Source of the DNA: Mesostigma viride
Lineage: Eukaryota > Streptophyta > Mesostigmatophyceae > Mesostigmatales > Mesostigmataceae
Reading direction: 5' to 3'
NCBI GenBank assembly: GCA_009746045.1
Contig: RPFO01000026.1
Coordinates: 4,496,820 to 4,560,819, forward strand
DNA length: 64,000 bases
The notes below the pieces were generated by a model, which saw only the letters and a list, made by a program, of their open reading frames with translations, was not told the DNA's origin and did no database searches. This document shows, piece after piece, positions 1 to 10,900 of the stretch. The translations under genes and the position numbers were made by a program. Each line of letters starts with the position of its first letter. Position 1 is the first letter of the stretch.

Positions 1-81
1 AAAGGAAAACGAACTGAACAGGAAGGACAACGAAGCCAGCCGCCACATCCCACCCACCATGGAGCACGAGGAAGATTGTGA

Positions 82-537
82 GGCATTTCACACGCCTAAC
101 AAGCACTCTGCCGCCTCGCAAGCAGATTTCGGAGCGCAAACACCCAAAACGCCGCAAGACAGATCGACTCCCTTGGGGACGTAGGGCGCTGTGCCAAGAG
201 TGCTTTGGAATCTATTACAACGCGACGGAGGAATGAAGACGATAGCATGCTCGTGGAGATAGCCCTTGCCAAGCAGAAAGTCAAACATACTAAGACGCAG
301 ATTGAAGTCATTGCTACTGAAGTTCACAACCTTCAGCTGCACAGGAACTGGTTTAACATCCAAAAGCGCCACAAAGCCGAATGCGATGATATAAAATTTA
401 ATACTCTTTCGCATAACATCGATGGACCGATAAAACATAGCCAAAAAATGAAATGTCTCTTTGGCCCAATGGTCGTTCGTCCAACGGTCGTTTTTTTTCC
501 TTTAGGGTTGTTTAGTGTGTATTGGTTCTTTTTGTAG
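82..537 (+). pseudogene. Coiled-coil ORF fragment, unidentified
   Basis: One frame is open from 82 to 537. It includes a charged, heptad-like stretch (VEIALAKQKVKHTKTQIEV) followed by HNLQLHRNWFNIQKRHKAE. A second frame is open from 2 to 190, so a frameshift between them is possible. The composition resembles the C-terminal coiled coil of transposon-associated DNA-binding proteins, but I see no diagnostic motif. It probably lies inside an upstream intron of the mutase gene and is most likely a mobile-element remnant. Confidence 0.25.
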
Positions 538-984
538 TTGTTTTGGACGGACGTACCCCACTTAATAACATACCCGTCTTCCATGGACCGTTGGATTCAA
601 GATCCAACGCTCCAGATCCCACCCCTATAACTTTTTCACTTTTTCGATGGTCCCTTCGTTTCTCCCTTCATTTCTCGGTGTCGTCAGCCATCAATGACAT
701 CACGCATTGTCAAGAACGCAGGGCCAATGCATTAAATCAGGTATTACGCGCAAGCCCTAAGGTCAACTCAAGTCGAGGTAGGAACGTCGCTGCTTTCTGC
801 TTCAGAACTGATAACTTACTAGAGCCGGATTTCTAACTGACGTCTTTTTAGTGGTTACTGAATTCCTTGTTGAGTAAACGATTCTAAAATCTGATTCTGA
901 CGAAACCTGTACAGGTCGAAGTTACCTGACAGACCAGTGACCGGCCGATGGACCCACTACCTGCTGCCAGACCTACGGTCACAA

Positions 985-1135
985 GACTAGACCTGTGACC
1001 GCAGCCTGTCTGTGACCGCGGTCACCAAAATCCCGCGGTCATGTGTGACCGCAGCCACCAAAATCCGGCAGTCATGTGTGACCGCAGGCTCCGAAATCTG
1101 GCGGTCAGCGCCTCAGCGGTCACACATGACGGCGC
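985..1135. repeat. Minisatellite, unit about 50 bp
   Basis: Three decayed units share the words GTGACCGCAG, CACCAAAATCC and GCGGTCATGTGTGACC. The repeat lies in presumed intron sequence of the mutase gene. Nothing else was recognised between 540 and 985. Confidence 0.6.
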
Positions 1136-1169
1136 GCGGTCCGTTAGCAAAAACACTGGTTTATCATCA

Positions 1170-1500
1170 GTATAGTTGTAAATATACTACACAATAGTAT
1201 CTGTATTTATTAGTAGTACACAATAGTCTCTCTTTTAGTAGTACACAATATCCTCTCTATTAGTAGTACACAATTGTCTCTGTATCAGTATTACACAATA
1301 GACTCTGTATCAGTGGTACACAATATACTCTCTATTAGTAGTACACAATAGTCTCTGTATTTATCAATAGTACACAATAGTCTCTCTATTAGTAGTACAC
1401 AATAGTCTCTGTATCAGTAGTACACAATAGTCTCTCTATTAGTAGTGCACAGTAGTCTATGTTTTTATTAGTAGTACACATTAGTCTCTGTAGTTTACTA
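1170..1500. repeat. Minisatellite, unit about 25-27 bp
   Basis: Roughly a dozen imperfect units have the core TAGTAGTACACAATAG followed by TCTCTCTAT or TCTCTGTATC. The array is AT-rich and contains no gene. Confidence 0.8.
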
Positions 1501-1704
1501 GACTCAATAGACGTACGAGGCGCCAGCACGTACCATCCCTCACCCTAGTGTGTATGTGCTTTCTACACACAAAGATTGTGTACAGTTAGTGGGTGTGGAC
1601 GTGTGTGTGTGTCGGTGAGCATGCTGCTGCGTAGGCGCTCTCTTTCTTTGTGGCTGATGACCAATGGGCACCCACAACGGGCGCATGGGCCACACACGTC
1701 TCAG

Positions 1705-1800
1705 TCGCCCCCTGCCCCCCTGCCCTCTGGCCCCCTGCCCCTGGCCCCCTGCCCCTGGCCCCCTGCCCCTGGCCCCCTGCCCCTGGCCCCCTGCCCTCTG
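1705..1800. repeat. Minisatellite, 14-bp unit CCCCCTGCCCCTGG
   Basis: There are six to seven units of C-rich sequence ahead of the first recognised mutase exon. The strand asymmetry is strong (C and T on the plus strand). The ORFs across it are repeat artefacts. Confidence 0.8.
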
Positions 1801-1996
1801 TCGGTTCACTTCCCTGGTCACCTGCTCCTGAGGGACATCTCGCCACCCTCATGAGGCGCCATCCTTAGCGCCATGCCTTCGCACCATCCTCATAAGCCAT
1901 ACCTCGCCACCCTCATCGGCACACCTGCCACCTCACTGTGCCCTCCTGTGGCCACTTGTCCACCTCGCCAACTGGCTGCCTTCTTGGCACCTGGCA

Positions 1997-4900
1997 GCGC
2001 GCTGGAGCTCGGCTTCACGCTGGCCGACGGGCTGGAGTACGTTCGTTGTGGGCTGAATGCGGGGCTGGATGTCGACACCATTGCGCCACGGTTCTCTTTT
2101 TTCTGGGCCATCGGCATGAACTTTTACTTGGAGGTGAGCAAGGGACTTTTGGTTGGACGTGAGCACGTTTGAGCAGGTACATGTAATCCAGTACGTCTCA
2201 TATACGAGCGTACGTTTTACCGCTTCTCCTTTTGGGGGGGCATTGGCATGAACTTCTACTCAGAGGTGAGCAAGCCTTAGGTCAGCATGGCATGGCATGC
2301 CTTTTACTTGGAGGTGAGCAAGGGAGTGTGGATGCAGGTAGGTTAATTCAACTTGCTACGGCTTGTGTCGCGGATTTTACTTGGAGGTGAGCAAGTCTTG
2401 AGAAATCAATTGCAATGTAGGGTTTAATTTTTTAAAAAAATATCATACTAGTATATGATTAAGCATTATGCAAGGGTCAGGCTGGAAGGGTTTCTACGGC
2501 ATGAATATCGCCTTGGATGTGACAAAGGAATGGGGATTGAGGAGCTTTGCTTAACCGACTACTGCTAATGTCATTAGCTTTTGCTTGAAATAGAGCAAGG
2601 GATGGGGGGCGGCGAGGTAAGCCGGGTTTGTGGGGAATCGGTTCCTGTAGGCTCTTGTATGCAAGGTGCGCGAGGATGCGGGGATGCAGACCCACGCAAG
2701 GAATACCTGGGATTCCATGTCATGAATTTGCGCTGACAGAATTTGTGCTGCTTTATTCCATGGCTTAGTTTTGTGGTTGCCGAGCAAACGACACTCTCTC
2801 ACACGGCGACACCCGTGCGCCTGCCACCTCGTACAATTTGCAATTTACTATGAAAACATCCCCAGATCGCAAAGATGCGCGCCGCAAGACGACTGTGGGC
2901 CAAGCTGATGAAGGTATAAGGGGGGGAGAGAGGGCGCGGGGAAAGGGCGGTCTTGAACCAGACCTCTGGTCGTTTCGTGTGCTTGCCTGTGTGTGAATGG
3001 CCTGTGCACCAAGCTGATCAAGTGATACTTTTGATGATTTAGGTATTGGCTTGCTATAGTCCTGGTACATGAGAAGGGATGGTCTTTAATCAAGCCTATA
3101 CACATTCTGATTGTACCTGTGGTGAAGGTACTGGATCACCTCTGGTTGTCCCTGTGCCTTTTGTCTGGGAGTCTAAAATGTGTAATGGATTATTACGGAT
3201 TTCGGTTCAGTTTACGTGGCAGATCTGTTTTGAACACAACTTATGTGATGCGAGCGGCATTGATCTCAAGGGAATCCTATCTAAATGGTTACGCCCGGAC
3301 TGACCTGGACTTTAAAATCAACTTCTGCTCGTCGGTGTAGCAAGCAGCGCTGTTTTCTCATCCCCGTTCATCTGTTACTCCATCCTTCTTCCTGCAAAAC
3401 CATAAACAGAGCCAGGTGGCATTGACGCGAAGCAAAGTATTATTATAAGGGTGTATTATGAACGCGAAGCAAAGTATTATTGTGAAGGTGCTACAGTTCA
3501 GCGTAACCTGTTACGCCTTTTTACTTTGCTTTTTACTTTTATCCCTAGCCAGCCAGCAACCTTGCCTCTCTTCTTCTTCTCCTCTTCCCCTCTTCCCCTC
3601 TTCCCCTCTTCCCCTCTTCCCCTCTTCCCCTCTTCCCCTCTTCCCCTCTTCCCCTCTTCCCCTCTTCCCCTCTTCCCCTCTTCCCCTCTTCCCTCTTCCC
3701 CTCTTCCCCTCTTCCCCTCTTCCCCTCTTCCCCTCTTCCCCTCTTCCCCTCTTCCCCTCTTCCCCTCTTCCCCTCTTCCCCTCTTCCCCTCTTCCCCTCT
3801 TCCCCTCTTCCCCTCTTCCCCTCTTCCCCTCTTCCCCTCTTCCCCTCTTCCCTCTTCCCTCTTCCCCTCTTCCCCTCTTCCCCTCTTCCCCTCTTCCCCT
3901 CTTCCCCTCTTCCCCTCTTCCCCTCTTCCCCTCTTCCCCTCTTCCCCTCTTCCCCTCTTCCCCTCTTCCCCTCTTCCCCTCTTCCCCTCTTCCCCTCTTC
4001 CCCTCTTCCCCTCTTCCCCTCTTCCCCTCTTCCCCTCTCCCCTCTTCCCCTCTTCCCCTCTTCCCCTCTTCCCCTCTTCCCCTCTTCCCCTCTTCCCCTC
4101 TTCCCCTCTTCCCCTCTTCCCCTCTTCCCCTCTTCCCCTCTTCCCCTCTTCCCCTCTTCCCCTCTTCCCCTCTTCCCCTCTTCCCCTCTTCCCCTCTTCC
4201 CCTCTTCCCCTCTTCCCCTCTTCCCCTCTTCCCCTCTTCCCCTCTTCCCCTCTTCCCCTCTTCCCCTCTTCCCCTCTTCCCCTCTTCCCCTCTTCCCCTC
4301 TTCCCCTCTTCCCCTCTTCCCCTCTTCCCCTCTTCCCCTCTTCCCCTCTTCCCCTCTTCCCCTCTTCCCCTCTTCCCCTCTTCCCCTCTTCCCCTCTTCC
4401 CCTCTTCCCCTCTTCCCCTATTTTCAGTAACATCCTATCATCTTTATGACCGCCACAGGCGCTCCGCTGTGCACGGCCGTATCTTCTGGCAAGCACACGA
4501 CTTCGTTATTGGTTCAAGCTCTCTATCCAGTCACAAGCATAAGGAGTTCTTTCCTTGGCTTTAGTAGTAGTTGTAGTACAATCCTGCCCAAAGTGCATAA
4601 GTATTCAAGTGTAGTAGCACAATCCTGCCCGAATCTCAGGGATGCTTACTGCTGCTCATGCAAATTGCCGCGGTCCCTGCAGGAGAAGTTCAAGCCCAAG
4701 AGCGAAAAGTCGTTGCTGCTGCGGACGCACTGCCAGGTACTGGTCACTGGGGTTTGCTTTGAGACATGATTTTTTGAATGGTTACTAATTACTGACGTCG
4801 AGGGGGACTGCCCATGTGATCGTGGTTCTCACCAGCGCCCAATTATACCCCGGTAGGTATGTGCAACCACGAAGGTGTCCGCCTGCAGGGCTGCTGAAGC

Positions 4901-7900
4901 TCGAGATGCATCCCTGACATCCTATCATTGTGAGGGCGTTGTGAGTCTCGCAGGGTTGATGCTTTGTGGGGAAGGGGGAGGCACCTGGGGAGGAAGTAGG
5001 GGGGAAGGGGGGAAGAGGGGACGGGAGCGCACTTGAAGGGGCCGGGGTAAGCAGCACTGTGGCTGCCACAGGGTTTGCAGCCACGGTAGCCAGCCCATGA
5101 TCCACAAGGAGTCCGCTCTGCATGGGGCGGCTCCGGAGTGTCAAAATATTTGATAAACTGTGTTGACCAAATCTCTATATATACTTCCAATCACCCAGAA
5201 ATTTAGTAGGTGTTGGAGTAAGGTTCCGGTCTTTCGAAGCTATAGTCTTGGATAACAAAATGAGGCGATTTCAAATATGTTGTCCGCACTTTTATTGTCC
5301 AAATATCCTGGCTGGCGGCCCTTGTCACAGGCCAGCTGCCATGGCTACTCAAGTACAATGCTTAAACACAAGGAGCAAAAGGTCACAGCTATATGCTACG
5401 TTACACACAAAGCACAAGGCACGACACAAGCAATATCCGCCGTTGGAGGTTTGGTGGCGCACTGCTGAGCATCGGATGCATAGGGCACATGCATAACATG
5501 CATGCACAAGCTTAAGGACCAAGGTTGCAGGGGGTGTGTCAACAGTATAGACACTTATGCCCGAATAGCTAGCTGGATTAAGTGTGACCCATTATATTTT
5601 CAGCCGACGGTTGGGTTGCATCGCTACTTAATTGCACTCACCGTACGCCTATTTTATGGCACACTTAAATTAATAGTTTAGGCTTGGGGCATGTTGTTGT
5701 ACTGAACCGCACGGAATATGTTTACTTTGTGATGGACTAGCTGTGACGTCCGACAGTCGTACCAACTTTCTTTTACCGAGCCTTGATGCATCGCATGGGT
5801 ACTTTGACATTTTTCCCATGCATACCAATGTGGCTTTTAGTCCTGGCGTCGCGCCACGCCGATTGCACTTGTTCTTTTTACACGTAAGTTGAGCCGAGAA
5901 GCATGAGCCGTGCCACTAGAAAGAAATCAGATTTACATGGTAGAGTATAGTGGCGCGGGCGCTGCAACCTTGGTCCTTTAGCTTGTGCATGCATGTTATG
6001 CATGTGCCCTATGCATCCGATGCTCAGCAGTGCGCCGCCAGATATCCAACGGCGGATATTGCTTGTGTCGTGACTTGTGCTTTGTGTGCAACGTAGCATA
6101 TAGCTGTGACCTTTTGCTCCTTGTGTTTAAGCATTGTACTTGAGTAGCCATGGCAGCTGGCCTGTGACAAGGGCCGCCAGCCGGGATATTTGGACCAGTG
6201 TTTCTAGTAAGGGTTTTTGCTCGCGTCAGCCTGGCTGACTCGCCGCCGTTGGCGGCGCGTCGGACGGCTGACTCGTTGCCAACGGCGGCAAGTTAGCCAA
6301 TGGAAGCTCAAGTTGGGAATCCGAAAGGGGTTCTCTTGCTACAGGGCCGAACGACCCCTGAGATAAGGTTTGGGGCACATGTCTAGCTTTTGAGTCAGTC
6401 TGACTTGTAAAAGCGCAGCGAGAAATGGGTTCGATCCATGATACAAAATTCAGAATAATATGACCTACTTCAACTGTTTTTCTGAATTTACTGTTACACT
6501 TAATTTCCCAGAATCTGGCTCGTCCAATGATGTTTCCTTCTTGGACCACCGGCCTGGGGGCTCACCAGCATTGCCGGACTGAGCCGATGCTGCTGCTACA
6601 CCACTGGCAGCATTGCTATCATTTCCCCTTTTCCTCTTGCTGCGGTTCGGCTCGTTTGCTGCCTGGCCTACGCCAACAATGGCACGCGGACTAGGCGCAG
6701 GCGCTTTGGCCATGCCGGCGGCCTGTTTCGGCATAAAAAAAACTGCGATCCCCCCAGATTTAATTTCCCCCAGTATTCCTTCCGGCGCCGTCCCTTCACC
6801 CTAAAACTTCCACCCCCCAGGTCGCTAACTTTTCTAGTTGACTATCAGACTAAACCATTAACGTTATTAAATGTTTATACAATATTACTGACCCGGCCCG
6901 AAATTTCACCTACGCATCTAGTAATGAATGGATCCAACAAATCTAAAGTGTTAATCAACACACCTGGAATCCGATTCAAAGCAATCTACAAGGAAAGGAT
7001 GTTCATCTAAATCAGGCAACCTCGCAAAGCTGCGTCAATCAGCTCATCAATCATATTCCGGAGGATCGACCATTGCCAGTCGTCCTCGGCTAGGTATTGT
7101 GCTACCACTTAGCATTCGTCTCGAACAACGGTCTAGACTCTAGAAGTCTCGTCACTCTCGCCGCCAAGCAGGCAAGGGCCGGCAGGTCTGGCACTTGGCA
7201 TGGTAACGGGCTGTTCAGGATTCCGCACTGTCTGACGCATAGACTCGGTGCACATGAGTACTGACATGCTGCCTAAATTTCCGCGTCAGACGACTGACGT
7301 GCAGTAAAAATTTACGCGTCAGATGACTGACGCGGGGCCAAAATTTACGCGTCAGCTGTCTGATGTGCGGACGAAAAAGTCGGACGCGTCAGACACTGAC
7401 GCGTCAGCGGCTGACGTATACGTACCGTTACTAGAAACACTGATTTGGACAATAAAAGTGCGGACAATATATTTGAAATCGCCTCGTTTTGTTCTCCCAG
7501 ACTAAATCTTCGAAAGACCGGAGCCTTACTCCGACACCTAAGAAAATTTTTGGGTGATTGGAAGTATATAGAGAGATTTGGTCAACACCGTTTATCAAAT
7601 ATTTTGACATGGTATCGTCAGCCGAGTTCCGAACTGATTTCCCAAGCCACGAAACGTCTTCCAAGCGTCTATAAAAGAAGAAAACGGCTATCTTTTCTGC
7701 CTACTTTTCATAGTGTGCTGATATGAGGAAGTCATCATGGAGGGGCCTGATCAGCCTGAGTATGATTTTGCCACAGTCACTATAGAGTTCGAGGTGCGAA
7801 AAATATCAGCGCTTGTTAACCCAGAAAAGGCGCAGCAGTGGACAGAACAAATAATAAAGGGCATTAGAGAAACTGACCTGGATTGCCCAATTGACTACTT

Positions 7901-10900
7901 GTGGTTGAACACCCTACTCCTGAGCTATTTGAAGCATCTGTAGCTCTCGGTTTGGTAGGGCTGCCTCACCTCCGCTTGGAGGGCCTTAAACACAGCGCTG
8001 GCACGCCGGTCGTTAACCAGTCGTGCCACGCGTGCCCCTCGGCCCTTCATAGGGCTGATGATAGGCGTGAGCAGCGTTTTCTCGGCAGTAATCACATCAG
8101 GGTCGTTTACGTCCGCTGTGCCTTCAATGACGTCCTTGACATTGTATGCCTCGCACCCGGTAAGTAGCATATCCTCGAACTCGCGCCAGGTAGCGTAGTC
8201 TTCAAAGGGATCGAAGGGCGTCATGCTGCCGAAGTATTTTACAACTTCCTTAGCGCCCTTCGTTCTTGGGGGTTCATCGCGTGAAGGTGGCGTGTTAGAC
8301 GCACCACCACTGCCTGTGTTCATGGTGTACAAGGGGGAAAATAGGCGCTCCTCGCGCGGAAAGAAAGCCTTGCAGCGGTAAAATAAAATGCGCCTTAGAA
8401 AGCTCACTCGAAAACAATGCCCTTTTCTTCCTTGAGATGCTTCAAATAGCTCAGGAGTAGGGTGTTCAACCACAAGTAGTCAATTGGGCAATCCAGGTCA
8501 GTTTCTCTAATGCCCTTTATTATTTGTTCTGTCCACTGCTGCGCCTTTTCTGGGTTAACAAGCGCTGATATTTTTCGCACCTCGAACTCTATAGTGACTG
8601 TGGCAAAATCATACTCAGGCTGATCAGGCCCCTCCATGATGACTTCCTCATATCAGCACACTATGAAAAGTAGGCAGAAAAGATAGCCGTTTTCTCCTTA
8701 TATAGACGCTTGGAAGACGTTTCGTGGCTTGGGAAATCAGTTCGGTACTCGGCTGACGATACCATGTCAAAGTATTTGATAAACTGTGTTGACCAAATCT
8801 CTCTATATACTTCCAATCACCTAGAAATTTAGTAGGTGTCGGAGTAAGGTTCCGGTCTTTCGAAGCTATAGTCTTGGATAACAAAATGAGGCGATTTCAA
8901 ATATATTGTCCGCACTTTTATTGTCCAAATATCCCGGCCGGCGGCCCTTGGCACAGGCGAGCTGCCATGGCTACTCAAGTTCAATGCTTAAACACAAGGA
9001 GCAAAAGGTCACAGCTATATGCTACGTTGCACACAAAGCACAAGTCACGACACAAGCAATATCCGCCGTTGGATGTCTGATGGCGCACTGCTGAGCATCG
9101 GACGCATAGGGCACATGCATAACATGCATGCACAAGCTAAAGGACCAAGGTTGCAGCGCCGGCGCCACTATACTCTACCATGTAAATCTGATTTCTTTCA
9201 GTGGCACGGCTCATGCTTCTCGGCTCAACTTAGGTGTAAAAAGAACAAGTGCAATCGGTGTGGCGCGACGCCAGGACTAAAAGCCACATTGGTATGCATG
9301 GGAAAAATGTCAAAGTACCCATGTGGTGCATCAAGGCTCGGTAAAAGAAAATTGGTACGACTGTCGGACGTCACAGCTAGTCCATCATATCGTCTGTATC
9401 ACAAAGTAAAAATATTCCGTGCGGTTCAGTACAACAACATGCCCCAAGCCTAAACTATTAATTTAAGTGTGCCATAAAATAGGCGTACGGTGGGTGCAAT
9501 TAAGTAGCGATGCAACCCAACCGTCGGCTGAAAATATAATGGGTCACACTTAATCCAGCTAGCTATTCGGGCATAAGTGTCTATACCACTGACACGGAAC
9601 AGGACCACTAGACCACGTCTGTTGTGCGGCCACAAAAACATCATCACCCTTGCCATATCTTCTGACAGCCGGCCTACCTCTGCCTCCAAAGCACTGGGAA
9701 CAGGCGCACCGGGAACAGGCGCACCAAGTGTTGCGGCCGTGCTGAGCGCGCTGGCAACACTGCGTGCCTGACGGCGACTGGACGGGGGGCAGTCCCAGAC
9801 AGGCAGGAAGGTGCGATGGGGACCGAGCGTTGGGAACAGGTGTCCGCGCGTGTACCGGTGCCGTCACAGTCCAAGAAGGAGCTTGCAGGGTGAGAGCCAA
9901 GGCGGGCTCATAAACCAACCCGCACGATGACACAGGAGACGGTGAGGCGTCGTACCTTGCAGGCAAAGGGGTGCCCAACGAGGAAGAAGGGAAACCAGCC
10001 GACTGTACTGGTGCTGTGAGGCGGTAGACCTCTTCCAACAACCGGGTAAGATCCCTCGCGTCCGTGCGGAGCCGACCATCCCACGATACCTCCAGCTCGT
10101 CTGTGAAGTAGATTTAGTCTTGGAGTGCTGGGTTGATTGCAACCTCGCTCCTGAGCCATTCACGCATGTCGCGGGTGGCAGGATCCTGCAACACCGCGGG
10201 AACATCGACCAGTAATAATCGCCAAAGGTTGCCACAGCTCCCACAACGCATGCCCTTGATGGGGCCATAACTCAAGCATTCATGGCTGCCCAGACTACTC
10301 CAGGCGACTCGAGCAAAGAGAGGAGCAATAAGCTCCTGAATGCCGTGTGCCAACGAGGGGAAAATGCGATGCTGGGGGCGCGTTTGAAGGGGGAGCACGA
10401 TCCCACAGGGTAAACGGACCCAACTGAAGGAGAGGAGATGCCGTAAATGCGGGGGAGGTCCGGACAGGAGCTGCGATTCCATCATCTGTTAGCGTGCGAG
10501 GGGAGGGGGGCAACCAACCACATGATGGCATCCACATGACACACAATGCCCCAGGAGGAGGCTACACCTACCTAGGGACGGTCACCTCACCTTTCTGTTC
10601 TAGTGCTGGAATGGACCGAGGAGGCGGGGGCATGACTTGATCTGTAGATCAGACTCGGCCTTGTGAGAGAAGTGGCTTAGTTGGGGACCCTCTACTGGGC
10701 ACCCCATCGCCTTCTGAGATGGGTGGAGTACGACCGTCAATGCAGGCAGGGACAGGGCCTTGTACTTGTGTCTGGCCGTACGATAGCCCTGAATGGCACT
10801 CTCATGTGCTTCAACCATGCAACAAGAGTTCATCCACACCTTGCATGGTAGAGCGGGACATTGTTTTCTTGGTGAGGAGAGGGCTACTCAACAGGTCCGT

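Larger units (their letters stand above)
5139..9594 (-). mobile_element. Rearranged Ty1/copia-like LTR retrotransposon with inverted 5' ends
   Basis: This element sits in the mutase intron 4737-11650. On the minus strand a full LTR (8765-9594, TGTCA...TGACA) is followed by a candidate primer-binding site (8748-8764, starting TGGTATC), a short ORF and a gag-like ORF. The same LTR, primer site and short ORF recur in inverted orientation at 5537-7940, joined tail to tail to the gag fragment near 7940. A partial third LTR end occupies 5139-5536. The whole block starts TGTCA and ends TGACA, with CGGAG on the left and CGGAA on the right as a possible five-base target duplication. No protease, integrase or reverse transcriptase is present, so it is dead. 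The structure is direct observation; the copia assignment rests on the gag-like ORF and the primer-site pattern. Confidence 0.8.

Noticed and set aside
3451-4564. Open frames of over 300 residues (SSPLPLFP and GKRGRGEE types) on both strands
   Set aside because: They are translations of the 8-bp satellite; all frames are open because the unit has no stop codon.
10555-10620. A plus-strand [11 protein letters not shown] reading resembling a LINE reverse transcriptase
   Set aside because: Only a few residues match and the frame ends soon after; no palm motif is nearby.
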